64,000 nt of DNA, from contig NZ_GL397214.1 of NCBI RefSeq assembly GCF_000146675.1, positions 230,078 to 294,077 of the forward strand, read 5' to 3'. The translations under genes were made by a program, and so were the position numbers. Shown here one piece after another: positions 51,724 to 60,196 of this stretch. This DNA comes from Hoylesella marshii DSM 16973 = JCM 13450 (GTDB taxonomy: Bacteria > Bacteroidota > Bacteroidia > Bacteroidales > Bacteroidaceae). Numbering within the stretch: position 1 is the stretch's first letter; the number at the start of each line of letters is the position of its first letter. The notes under the pieces were generated by a model that was not told where the DNA came from, did not search any database, and saw only the letters and a program-made list of their open reading frames with translations.

Positions 51724-53004
51724 ATGAGTAATAAGAAAGGTTTATTGGCACTCAGTCCGCTGCTGGTGTTTATTGTGCTTTATCTGGCGACATCCATTGT
51801 TGCCGGCGACTTCTATAAAGTTCCCATCACCGTGGCATTTCTCGTTTCCAGCATTTATGCCATAGCCATCTTCGGCGGATTCCCGCTCTCGAAACGCATT
51901 GAAGCCTACAGTCGCGGAGCCGGCACGTCGAATATGATGTTGATGCTTTGGATATTCGTCCTTGCCGGAGCTTTTGCCAATGCGGCAAAAGAGATGGGGA
52001 GTATCGACGTGACCGTGAATCTTACGCTCAACATACTACCCGGTAATATGCTTTTGGCCGGACTTTTCTTGGCTGCCTGTTTTATCTCCATGTCTATTGG
52101 AACAAGCGTCGGAACCATTGTTGCCTTAACGCCTATTGCTGCGGGGCTGGGCGCGTCTACCGCCACAAGTATCCCATTGATGACTGCTGTCGTAGTGGGC
52201 GGCGCATTCTTTGGCGATAATCTCTCGTTTATCTCTGACACAACTATTGTAGCAACCTCTACACAAGGCTGCAAGATGAGCGATAAATTCCGCGTCAATT
52301 CTTATATTGTTTTCCCCGTGGCCTTACTTGTTTTCATCATCTATATCTTCATGGGCAACACCATTGATAGCCCGTCGCAAGTTCCCCCGATAGACTACAT
52401 CCGCTTGATTCCCTACCTTGTGGTGCTCGTATGTGCTGTTTTTGGCATCAATGTCATGGCCGTGCTCACTATCGGATTGATTCTGACGGGTATTATCGGC
52501 ATCTACGACGGCAATTACGACCTCTACGGATGGTTCGATTCCATGGGGAAAGGCATCCTTGGAATGGGCGAGCTTATCATCATCACTATGATGGCAGGCG
52601 GTTTGCTCGAACTGATTCGCGAAAATGGAGGTATCGATTACATTATCGAAAAGTTCACCGCACGCATCAATGGCAAACGGGGCGCAGAACTTTCGATTGC
52701 CTTTCTGGTGAGCATCATTGACATCTGTACGGCTAACAACACCGTGGCCATACTTACCGTGGGTGGCATTGCCAAGAATATCGGCGACCGATTCGGAGTA
52801 GATAATCGTAAAGTAGCCACGTTGCTCGACACCTTCTCGTGCGTCATGCAGGGCATCATTCCTTACGGTGCCCAGATTCTTATCGCCGCGGGATTGGCTG
52901 CGCTGAATCCCATTGAGATTCTTCCGTTCCTTTATTATCCGTATGTCTTGGGCGTAGCAGCACTCTTGTCCATCCTATTCCGTTACCCTAAACGATACAG
53001 CTGA
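51724..53004 (+). CDS. NhaC-family Na+/H+ antiporter
   Basis: A 426-residue inner-membrane carrier with about eleven helices. Marks of the NhaC group: FISMSIGTSVGTIVALTPIA, VVGGAFFGDNLSFISDTTIVATSTQGC, and in the second half SIIDICTANNTVAILTVGG and VMQGIIPYGAQILIA. Extrudes sodium (or lactate/malate exchange in some relatives). Start ATG 51724; the frame is open to 51697 but the shorter form fits better. A plus-strand TAATTTTGC at 51546-51554 may be its promoter box. It overlaps the next gene by one base (TGATG). Confidence 0.9.
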   Translation: MSNKKGLLALSPLLVFIVLYLATSIVAGDFYKVPITVAFLVSSIYAIAIFGGFPLSKRIEAYSRGAGTSNMMLMLWIFVLAGAFANAAKEMGSIDVTVNLTLNILPGNMLLAGLFLAACFISMSIGTSVGTIVALTPIAAGLGASTATSIPLMTAVVVGGAFFGDNLSFISDTTIVATSTQGCKMSDKFRVNSYIVFPVALLVFIIYIFMGNTIDSPSQVPPIDYIRLIPYLVVLVCAVFGINVMAVLTIGLILTGIIGIYDGNYDLYGWFDSMGKGILGMGELIIITMMAGGLLELIRENGGIDYIIEKFTARINGKRGAELSIAFLVSIIDICTANNTVAILTVGGIAKNIGDRFGVDNRKVATLLDTFSCVMQGIIPYGAQILIAAGLAALNPIEILPFLYYPYVLGVAALLSILFRYPKRYS

Positions 53005-53810
53005 TGCCCGACGTTACGACCCGCAACCTGCTTTTCCTCACAACCGCCGGAGCTTTTACCGCTCAAAGACGACCCGAACAGATGTCGGTCTTTAAGTGGC
53101 GACAGCTTTGCAAACTTGCCGAGGCACACAAAGTACTCACCTTCGTGCTGGCCGGCGTTGAGCGACATGCCCGCGATGAGCGTATGAATATGCCCATCGA
53201 GGTGCTCGAACAGCTGCGGAAACTGAATGCCGAGAACCATATTCCTCCTCTTCCCATAGAACAGGTGCGACTGCACAACCCATGGTTAAACTTCAAACTA
53301 CACCGCATTCTGTACAATGAGCACCATAGCATCGATACTTCTGTGGAGACGATACGCCTGCTTCGTCTCATCTTATTCAATATCGAATCTCTACTTACAC
53401 GAGGTGTCTCCATGCAAGGGCTTATCTCTTTGGGTTCTTTTTTGCGTACCATGGGGCATAAGGCAGACTTTGTAAAACTCGATAGCTGGCTTCCCCGACT
53501 GCATCTGCAACGCATGGCCGACTATGTAGGCAGTCTACTGGTTGCCGGTTTCTGCTTCGAGGAAGAAGAGTTGCCTTTTATGAAACGTCTGCTGACTGAG
53601 GCTGCACCCCGTTCATTCGGAGCTGCCTACTTCAAAAAGCCCTTTCTTCATGTTACGGAACCACACTCCGCAGGCTTTATTCGCACCCACTTTTCCGCCT
53701 TTATGCGGGGCATAAAGTGCGCATTTGCTCATCTGTCTCATGCTCCTCTCGAAGCCTCAAGCTGCCTGATGCACCATTGTCTCCGCAGTTTCTTAGAGAT
53801 AGAAGAATAA
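53004..53810 (+). CDS. Unrecognised protein translationally coupled to nhaC
   Basis: A 268-residue protein I do not recognise. No signal peptide or clear membrane helix; mixed alpha-helical composition with many Leu, Arg and His. The early WRQLCKLAEAHKVLTFVLAGV is vaguely like the start of NTP_transf_5 nucleotidyltransferases, but the catalytic DxD motif of that family is absent. Stop and start overlap (TGATG) with the antiporter, so the two are made together. Confidence 0.6.
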   Translation: MPDVTTRNLLFLTTAGAFTAQRRPEQMSVFKWRQLCKLAEAHKVLTFVLAGVERHARDERMNMPIEVLEQLRKLNAENHIPPLPIEQVRLHNPWLNFKLHRILYNEHHSIDTSVETIRLLRLILFNIESLLTRGVSMQGLISLGSFLRTMGHKADFVKLDSWLPRLHLQRMADYVGSLLVAGFCFEEEELPFMKRLLTEAAPRSFGAAYFKKPFLHVTEPHSAGFIRTHFSAFMRGIKCAFAHLSHAPLEASSCLMHHCLRSFLEIEE

Positions 53811-53855
53811 CGATAAATAAAGTTTCCATCGCTGTCTGAATAAAATTCGGCGATT

Positions 53856-53889
53856 TTTCCTGATTGTCATAAATACGTTATACCTTTGC
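53856..53889 (+). promoter_or_regulatory. Promoter of the thrE-type operon
   Basis: TTTC at 53856-53859, 21 bases, TACCTTTGC at 53881-53889; ATG 53917 follows 27 bases later. Confidence 0.7.
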
Positions 53890-53916
53890 AGAACGGATGA
53901 TAAACAGCAAAATGGC

Positions 53917-54837
53917 ATGAGAGATATTGAAAAACTCGGAAACCCGACCGACTTGTCAAGTTATCAATGGGGCATGTTCTCTGCCCCCAAACAAAGAAGA
54001 TGGAGAACCGGAAACCGTCTCCCTTGCAGAAAGGCAAGAGAAAGCGTCCTGTTACGGCATGCCGCCATGAGAAACGAACACATCAACGAAGCACATGTCT
54101 TTATTGCAGATTATGCCGCATGGATGTTAGCTTGCGGGGCTACTTGCATCAGAATAAGAAAGAATGTACAGCGTATGGCTGCCACATGGAATCTTGAAAT
54201 AGAGCTCACCATTATGCCCTACAGTGTGCATTTGAATGCGTTTAATAGCGAAACAGAAGAAAACAAAGTGTTTATCAGACGTATTCCTCAAACCGGAATC
54301 AATTTTTACAAGAACACGCAGTTAAGTCGGCTGAGTTGGGATGTAGCCGATGGCCGCGTCGCACTTCATGAAGCAAAAAGTCGTTTTGCAGCCATCATAG
54401 CATCGCCCGATACCAATCGCTGGTTGGTACTTTTGCTCGCTTCGCTGGCCAATATGTCTTTCTGCCGTATATTTGGCGGCGATTTTTCCTCAATGGGCAT
54501 TGTTTTCTGCGCTACGCTCATCGGTTTCCTGTTGAAACAAGAATTGTTGCGTGTACATATCGATGTGCATGCTGTGTTTATATGCTGTGCTTTCGTCTCC
54601 GCTGTGATAGGTGCTTCGGGTTATACGCTCGGTATCGGGCAGACACCGGAAATAGCTTTGGGAACGAGCGTGCTTTACCTGATTCCCGGAATACCTTATA
54701 TCAACAGTATCAGCGACATGCTTGTAGGGCAATACATGGTGGCTTACAGCCGGTTTATGAGTGCCATGATACTCACTTTCTGCTTATCAGTGGGACTGGT
54801 GGGAGGTATTCTTTTGATGAACCTTAAAATGTTTTAG
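53917..54837 (+). CDS. Threonine/serine exporter, ThrE N-terminal half (DUF1212)
   Basis: A 306-residue subunit of a split ThrE exporter. Residues ~55-165 form the soluble domain typical of ThrE_1 (FIADYAAWMLACGATCIRIRKNVQRMA), residues ~165-306 carry about five membrane helices (MGIVFCATLIGFLLKQELL, SVLYLIPGIPYINSISDML). ATG 54067 would give a shorter protein beginning just before the family core; the promoter position favours 53917. It overlaps the next gene by one base. Confidence 0.85.
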   Translation: MRDIEKLGNPTDLSSYQWGMFSAPKQRRWRTGNRLPCRKARESVLLRHAAMRNEHINEAHVFIADYAAWMLACGATCIRIRKNVQRMAATWNLEIELTIMPYSVHLNAFNSETEENKVFIRRIPQTGINFYKNTQLSRLSWDVADGRVALHEAKSRFAAIIASPDTNRWLVLLLASLANMSFCRIFGGDFSSMGIVFCATLIGFLLKQELLRVHIDVHAVFICCAFVSAVIGASGYTLGIGQTPEIALGTSVLYLIPGIPYINSISDMLVGQYMVAYSRFMSAMILTFCLSVGLVGGILLMNLKMF

Positions 54838-55343
54838 TGCAGCCGATGATACTTTTTACCGATGTTCTACAAGACGCCTTGTTTGCTGCATTGGCAGCTG
54901 TGGGTTTTGCAAGTATTAGCAATCCACCTCGGCAAACCTACGGATATTGTGCACTGATAGCAGGCATGGGGCATGCTGTACGTTTCTTTCTTATGCATCT
55001 GTCTAACGGAGCGTGGGGACTGATACCAGCGAGTTTTGCCGCATCGCTCCTCATTGGTTGTCTGGCCGTGTTGTTTTCAAACCACGCGAAGTGTCCTCCT
55101 GAAACATTCTCGTTCCCTTCTCTTCTGCCCATCATTCCCGGAATGTATGCTTATCGCACAGTAGAGGGTATTGTGATGTGTCTCTCTACCCACGAAGAAC
55201 AGGTTTTTCATCATTATCTTTACTTATGCCTCTCTAACGGACTTACCTGTGTTTTCGATATTCTTAGCATGGTTTTGGGTGTTACGATACCCATCTTTGT
55301 GTTTAAGAAAATCTCTTTCCGCGTAACCCGATATTCCGATTAA
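54837..55343 (+). CDS. Threonine/serine exporter, ThrE C-terminal half (ThrE_2)
   Basis: A 168-residue membrane protein with four or five helices (QDALFAALAAVGFASISNPP, YGYCALIAGMGHAVRFFL, LLPIIPGMYAYRTVEGIV), matching the ThrE_2/DUF3815 half that pairs with DUF1212 proteins to export Thr/Ser. It starts with GTG on the last base of the preceding stop (TAGTG); ATG 54846 is an alternative. The stop is directly followed by a small inverted-repeat element. Confidence 0.85.
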   Translation: MQPMILFTDVLQDALFAALAAVGFASISNPPRQTYGYCALIAGMGHAVRFFLMHLSNGAWGLIPASFAASLLIGCLAVLFSNHAKCPPETFSFPSLLPIIPGMYAYRTVEGIVMCLSTHEEQVFHHYLYLCLSNGLTCVFDILSMVLGVTIPIFVFKKISFRVTRYSD

Positions 55344-55383
55344 CCCCCAATCGCTTATGAGTACTCTAATGAATGATTGAGGG
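55344..55383. repeat. Inverted-repeat element H6 (reduced)
   Basis: About 40 bases: CCCCCAATCGCTTATGAGTA then ATGATTGAGGG, a shortened pair of the same terminal repeats. Begins on the base after the ThrE_2 stop codon. Confidence 0.6.
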
Positions 55384-55439
55384 TAAGCGCACTATCCATA
55401 ACTTACTGAATGCAAGCACGATAAAAGACGAGTTGAGAA

Positions 55440-55527
55440 AGCTAAGCTATTGCAATGTAATAGCTTAGCTTTTGCGGCGTGATAGCTTAGTTCCGACAAG
55501 CTGAAAGCTAAGCTTCCGTATCATGCA
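55440..55527. repeat. 22-bp-period micro-array D (AGCT core)
   Basis: Four units at 55440, 55462, 55484 and 55506, each exactly 22 bases apart: AGCTAAGCT, AGCTTAGCTTTT, AGCTTAGTT, AGCTAAGCTT, with variable second halves. Very close to array C at 43621 (the second units share AGCTTAGCTTTT and end GTGAT). Confidence 0.92.
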
Positions 55528-55610
55528 ACGAAAGTGATGGAAACGGAAAGCATGACTACTATGTATGGATAGTGGGAGAGAGTAATATGGCTTTCTGCAT
55601 CCATCTATTG

Positions 55611-55650
55611 CCGAAAAAAGAAATGGGATGCTACAACTTGGTAGCATCCC
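55611..55650 (-). terminator. Intrinsic terminator of the POT transporter operon
   Basis: Minus strand: GGGATGCTAC (55641-55650), loop CAAGTT, GTAGCATCCC (55625-55634), then ATTTCTTTTTTC. Confidence 0.9.
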
Positions 55651-55678
55651 GATGTGTTTATTGTAATGATAAAAGGTT

Positions 55679-57199
55679 TTACGATACTTTTTCAAGGCGT
55701 TTCATGATAACAAACATGAAGAATGCCGAGAGGAGACACAGCACGATAAATACTGCCCATACGCTCCACAGAGGCAGTCCGCCCCACAAGTAACCACCTA
55801 CGCTTACCAAAAGGTTGCCGATGGCTGTGGCTACAAACCAGCCTCCCATCATCATACCTTTATATTTCGGTGGCGCAACTTTGCTTACAAAGCTGATACC
55901 CATAGGTGAGAGAAGCAATTCACCGAAAGTAAGAATCAGGTAAGTACCAATGAGCCAATTCGGAGATGCATAGGTGGCATCGGCACCGGCTACAGCCTGT
56001 TGCTCGGGAGTGTTTAAGCCTTGAGAGGCAAGTAACATCAATACGTATGCAGAACCGGCAACCAACATACCATAGGCAATCTTGCGCGGAGCTGAAGGCT
56101 CTTTGCCTTTACGTGCCAAAGAGGCAAAGATGGCCATACTTACGGGTGTCAATGCTACCACATAGAAGGGGTTGAACTGTTGGAAAATGGGAGCACTTAC
56201 GTCTACGATACCCTCTATACGGGTGTATTTCCAAATGAGTATTCCAATTGCTGCAAGTATCACAACTGCTGAAATCATCTTAGCCTTTCCCGTCTTGCTT
56301 TGGAAAAGAGAGAACGTTCCATACACAATGAAAATAATCATCAGCAGGTTGATAACATCGAATGCCATACTTTGTAAGCCGGTAGAGGTCTTCTCTACAA
56401 ATTCATCGGCAAAATACGTCAGTGTAAGGCCGTTCTGGTGGAATGCCATCCAGAAGAAGATAACCACAGCAAAGACAAGGCAGAGGGCAATAATACGGTC
56501 TTTTGTCTCTTGGCGGGAAAGCTCCGGCTCTGCGGTTTCTGTGCTACCTTTGCTCTTGCCTTGTCCTACTGCATTTTCAACATGGCGGAAAGAAGAGCGG
56601 AAACCATAGTAGATGGCCATTGAAAGTATCAATGATACGCAAGCCACGCCGAAAGAGAAGTGATAGGCATCATTGGAAGCATAGCCTATGGACTCTGCCC
56701 ATTCTTTAATTCTTACGGCTGCTGTTGGAGCGAATAATGCTCCAATGTTGATAGCCATGTAGAAGATAGAGAACGCAGAATCGCGCTTGGAAGCATATTC
56801 GGGACTGTCATACAGGTTACCCACCATTACTTGGAGATTACCCTTAAACAGACCTGTCCCGAAACTAATGAAGAGTAGTGCGGCTAACATGCCTGCAAGG
56901 GCTACTGTGTCGCGTCCCAACGGGATGGATAACACCAAGTATCCGGCAAACATAACGAGAATACCAATGGTTACCATCTTGCCGTATCCAAACTTGTCGG
57001 CCATGATTCCGCCTATCAGTGGCAGAAAGTAGACAAGTCCCAAGAAACTGCTGTAAATGATACCAGCCGTGCCCGGCGCAAAGCCGAAGTTGGCTCTTAA
57101 AAACAATGCAAACACAGCTATCATGGTGTAATAGCCGAATCGCTCACCCGTATTGGCTAAAGCCAATGCATAAAGTCCTTTAGGTTGACCTTCAAACAT
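55679..57199 (-). CDS. POT/PTR family proton-dependent oligopeptide transporter
   Basis: A 506-residue MFS carrier of di- and tripeptides with about 14 hydrophobic helices. TM1 motif NTGERFGYYTM (family ExxERFxYY), GIMADKFGYGKMVTIG, SIFYMAINIGALFAP (PTR2 signature region) and FGELLLSPMGISFVSKVAPP. A charged cytoplasmic loop is near 210-240. Third gene of an operon with the LysM/periplasmic-binding protein and the OMP (gaps 7 and 10 bases), suggesting a link between cell-wall recycling or peptide uptake and the envelope. Confidence 0.93.
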   Translation of the reverse strand: MFEGQPKGLYALALANTGERFGYYTMIAVFALFLRANFGFAPGTAGIIYSSFLGLVYFLPLIGGIMADKFGYGKMVTIGILVMFAGYLVLSIPLGRDTVALAGMLAALLFISFGTGLFKGNLQVMVGNLYDSPEYASKRDSAFSIFYMAINIGALFAPTAAVRIKEWAESIGYASNDAYHFSFGVACVSLILSMAIYYGFRSSFRHVENAVGQGKSKGSTETAEPELSRQETKDRIIALCLVFAVVIFFWMAFHQNGLTLTYFADEFVEKTSTGLQSMAFDVINLLMIIFIVYGTFSLFQSKTGKAKMISAVVILAAIGILIWKYTRIEGIVDVSAPIFQQFNPFYVVALTPVSMAIFASLARKGKEPSAPRKIAYGMLVAGSAYVLMLLASQGLNTPEQQAVAGADATYASPNWLIGTYLILTFGELLLSPMGISFVSKVAPPKYKGMMMGGWFVATAIGNLLVSVGGYLWGGLPLWSVWAVFIVLCLLSAFFMFVIMKRLEKVS

Positions 57200-57209
57200 A
57201 GTTATAAAA

Positions 57210-57956
57210 TTATTTAGTGTTAGTAATATCGAATAGATACGTAAGTTTTATGACAATATTGCCGAAGTTGGATTTACTGAAATAGTCTTTCTTGGAGTCG
57301 GCATACAAGTTTCCAAGTCCGTAATAGTATCTTCCTTCAAACTGAAAATGGCCTGCTTTGGGTACAGAGTACTCCACACCGAGACCGCCGGCTATGCCGT
57401 AATCGAATTTGTTCTCCACATCCATGGAGTATTGTGCTACGGTCTTGTTGGAACGGTCGGTAAGGTTGAGATTGGAAGGAGTGAAATTCGTGGAGGTAGA
57501 CTCACCGAGGAAAAGACCGAATTGCGGGCCGGCTTGAAAGAAGAACTGCATACCTTTCTCCTCTTTACCCCATGCTAAATGGGCAAAAACAGGTATTTGC
57601 AGATAGCGGATGGTACGACTGTATCGTTCGGCCATATTCGTTACGGGATTGATAACCGAGTGGTTATCTCTGTCCCGTATGTCTTCTTTCCATCCAAGGA
57701 TGGCATAGTTCACCTCCGCCTGTATGGAACAGACAGTACTAAAATACTTTTCACAGACATATCGGAGCGACAGACCGCCGGTGATACCTCCGTGCATACC
57801 CTGCGAAACGGTGGGAGTGAATCCGACATTGCTGAGCACATAACCACCGTTTACACCGATAGCAAGGTCGTTGCGATGTTTCCCTATCTGCGCATGAAGG
57901 GCAAAAGGAAGCATGAGAAATATCCCCAGAAGTCTCAATCTTGCAACGAGTTTCAT
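57210..57956 (-). CDS. PorT-like outer membrane beta-barrel protein
   Basis: A 248-residue exported protein: signal peptide LLGIFLMLPFALHAQ, then alternating strands with GVNGGYVLSNVGFTP, ICSIQAEVNYAILG-like segments, LQIPVFAHLAWG, FFFQAGPQFGLFLGE and C-terminal IVIKLTYLF. The 'tyrosine-rich barrel with LQIP-x-x' pattern is that of OMP_b-brl_2/PorT-type proteins of Bacteroidetes. Ligand unknown. Middle gene of the operon. Confidence 0.82.
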   Translation of the reverse strand: MKLVARLRLLGIFLMLPFALHAQIGKHRNDLAIGVNGGYVLSNVGFTPTVSQGMHGGITGGLSLRYVCEKYFSTVCSIQAEVNYAILGWKEDIRDRDNHSVINPVTNMAERYSRTIRYLQIPVFAHLAWGKEEKGMQFFFQAGPQFGLFLGESTSTNFTPSNLNLTDRSNKTVAQYSMDVENKFDYGIAGGLGVEYSVPKAGHFQFEGRYYYGLGNLYADSKKDYFSKSNFGNIVIKLTYLFDITNTK

Positions 57957-57963
57957 TCCTGTA

Positions 57964-59352
57964 TCAATAGTTGATGGTTTCTATACTGCGGTTAGGCTTG
58001 TAGTGAACAAGCATAAAACTCTTGTTGAGATAGCCTCCGGAGCCGGCTTTTACAAAATGGTATGGAGTCTGTATGGAGTTTCCTACTGTCTGTGTTTTCG
58101 TTCCGATGAATCCGTTACCGTATTGCTGTAAGCCCTTCATGAAGTACATGGCTTGGTCGTAGCCCACAATCGCAAAGCGGGGTAGGGCATTCAACATATC
58201 TGCATGAAAGCTCCAACGGTATCGCTGCTCAATGAGTTTGGTGTCTTCCGATAAGGGGTTATAATAAAAAGTAGTAGGGATGTAAGTGTCGTATTTGAAG
58301 AAATTTTCCAAATTATGGTTGGTATACATGAGCCATTCCGTATATCCGAACAGGGAAATCTTGATACCGGGGACTAACGTTCTTATGCCGTCGAGCTTTG
58401 TAAGGGAGACAGTCAGTTCGGGCGAACGGCCGGTGTTGAGGATAACCATATTGGGTTGAGTGCGACTGAACGATTTTAGGAAAATGTTTTCGCTGCTATT
58501 CAGATTGGTAATATTGTAAGAAATACCCTTGGCTTCCAGCTGTTTTCTCAAACCGAAAGTGAAGTTCCCCTTTCTGCTAGTGGTGTCGTTACAGTCTATG
58601 AATACGGGGTGGAAGCCTTGGAATCTTTCAACAAAGTGTCTGATGGTTGCTTCGTTGATTTCTTGAGATGATTGATAAACTTGGTATATTTGTGGATTCT
58701 TGGCTGTTTCATTTCCTGAAATGGAGAAAGGAATCACCATTTTAATACTATTTCTTTGGCAGAAATCACCTAAGTATTTCACTTGCTTGGAGTATAACGG
58801 ACCGAAGATTACATCACATTTTTTTGCGTTGTCATCAAGAAGTGTCTGTCTGATGTCGGCATCGGCACCCACATTCCACGCATACACGTTGATATCAAGT
58901 CCGGTTTCCTTTAATTGGTTAAAGGCTAAAAGCATGCCCCTATAGTATTCTACCATTCGTTTGCCATCGCCATCCATGTCATGCAAGGGTAGCATAACGC
59001 CTACATTGATTCGTTCCGCGAATCGTCTTTCACCCATACGGCTGGTCGTTTCGGTCGTTGAAGCAGTAGACCGAGGGGTATTTGAGCGAGCAACTTCGCC
59101 TGTGGAGGTGTTTTTGGGATAAGGTATAAAGATGTAATCACCTTTCTTTAATTCGTATCCCTGCATTTTCATGTCGGGATTGGCGGCAATCAATTCATCC
59201 ACAGTCAATCCATTGTCCTTAGCTATGGAAAAGACGGTGTCGCGTTTCTTCACCTTGTACATATCCTTCCATTGGGTTGTTTGGGCGAAGATACCCATAC
59301 ATACCATTAGTGTTACAAGTGTGACGGAATGCCGTAATATATGTGTTCGCAT
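57964..59352 (-). CDS. LysM protein with periplasmic-binding (type 1) domain
   Basis: A 462-residue exported protein: signal peptide (SVTLVTLMVCMGIFAQ), one LysM domain (about 33-78; YKVKKRDTVFSIAKDNGLT, GDYIFIPYP), a Ser/Thr-rich linker (80-105), then a type 1 periplasmic-binding-fold domain (about 110-440; INVGVMLPLHDMDGDG, VIFGPLYSKQVKYLGDFC, FSISGNETAKNPQIY, GYDQAMYFMKGLQQYG). Resembles LppC/LivJ-like domains attached to peptidoglycan. Start at ATG 59352. First gene of the operon; minus-strand TATTTTTGC at 59376-59384 is a probable -7 box. Confidence 0.85.
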   Translation of the reverse strand: MRTHILRHSVTLVTLMVCMGIFAQTTQWKDMYKVKKRDTVFSIAKDNGLTVDELIAANPDMKMQGYELKKGDYIFIPYPKNTSTGEVARSNTPRSTASTTETTSRMGERRFAERINVGVMLPLHDMDGDGKRMVEYYRGMLLAFNQLKETGLDINVYAWNVGADADIRQTLLDDNAKKCDVIFGPLYSKQVKYLGDFCQRNSIKMVIPFSISGNETAKNPQIYQVYQSSQEINEATIRHFVERFQGFHPVFIDCNDTTSRKGNFTFGLRKQLEAKGISYNITNLNSSENIFLKSFSRTQPNMVILNTGRSPELTVSLTKLDGIRTLVPGIKISLFGYTEWLMYTNHNLENFFKYDTYIPTTFYYNPLSEDTKLIEQRYRWSFHADMLNALPRFAIVGYDQAMYFMKGLQQYGNGFIGTKTQTVGNSIQTPYHFVKAGSGGYLNKSFMLVHYKPNRSIETINY

Positions 59353-59417
59353 CTTTTTCTTGGCTGAATGATTGTGCAAAAATACTGAATAAAGTTGATT
59401 TAACCACCCTTTTTTTG

Positions 59418-59426
59418 TATTTTTGC
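59418..59426 (+). promoter_or_regulatory. -7 box of the T9SS type B gene
   Basis: TATTTTTGC, 13 bases before ATG 59440; back to back with the minus-strand TATTTTTGC at 59376-59384 of the LysM operon. Confidence 0.55.
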
Positions 59427-59439
59427 ATAAATATATCGT

Positions 59440-60162
59440 ATGAACTTCTATTTAAGACTTATATGGGTATTCGTATGCGTGCAGTGCATGGATTGCTCTG
59501 TATATGCAGACAATGTGCCAACTATCTCACCCTCTGCCATATATACGAATGAGAGAGGAGAGAAGGAAGAAAGTAACAACATGTCCGGATCTGCGCCATT
59601 ACGGGGACAGTTTATGGCTAATGTCGAACATTTAGGTGCCTATACTCCTTATTATGAATGGCGATTTTACACTACAGGGAATGCCGGCAACCCCTATTTA
59701 ATAAGGTATGAAGAGAATACGGAATATACGTTTACCGATTCCGGTACCCATTATATCGTATTGTATGCAACCTTTATCAATGGTACCGACACCATAGCTT
59801 ATACACAGGACTATTGGCGCAGTGCACAACCTCTGACCGTATCGATTAGTGAAAGTAAGTTGGAAATGCCCAATGCCTTTTCCCCTAATGGCGATGGAAT
59901 CAATGATGTGTACAAGGTGAAGGAGGGGTATAAATCTATTATCGAATTTCATGCTTATATATATAATAGGTGGGGGCAGAAGCTCTATGAGTGGACAGAC
60001 CCTGCCGGCGGATGGGACGGTACGTTTAATGGAAAGGATGTCGCAGAGGGAGTTTACTTCGTTTTGGTGAAAGCAAGAGGAGCTGATGGCAGAAAGTTTA
60101 CCATTAAACGCGACGTAAATCTGTTGCGAGGTTATACCGAGGGGGCATCGTTAGGTACATAA
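59440..60162 (+). CDS. Small exported protein with T9SS type B C-terminal domain
   Basis: A 240-residue protein: hydrophobic N-terminus (LRLIWVFVCVQCMDCSVYA) as signal, a PKD-like beta domain (about 50-145; YYEWRFYTTGNAG, FTDSGTHYIVLYAT), and the gliding-motility-associated CTD (about 150-230; MPNAFSPNGDGINDVYKV, IYNRWGQKLYEW, GGWDGTFNGKDVAEGVYF). The CTD is the TIGR04131-type signal that directs proteins through the type IX secretion system to the surface. Here it is attached to only one small domain. Directly upstream of uvrA (34-base gap). Confidence 0.85.
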   Translation: MNFYLRLIWVFVCVQCMDCSVYADNVPTISPSAIYTNERGEKEESNNMSGSAPLRGQFMANVEHLGAYTPYYEWRFYTTGNAGNPYLIRYEENTEYTFTDSGTHYIVLYATFINGTDTIAYTQDYWRSAQPLTVSISESKLEMPNAFSPNGDGINDVYKVKEGYKSIIEFHAYIYNRWGQKLYEWTDPAGGWDGTFNGKDVAEGVYFVLVKARGADGRKFTIKRDVNLLRGYTEGASLGT

Positions 60163-60196
60163 TAAAGGAAGAGATTAGCTTTAAGGAAGGAAGAAA

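Larger units (their letters stand above)
55344..55678. other. Region between convergent transcripts
   Basis: About 335 bases: small inverted-repeat element (55344-55383), array D (55440-55527) and the POT-gene terminator (55611-55650). Confidence 0.8.
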
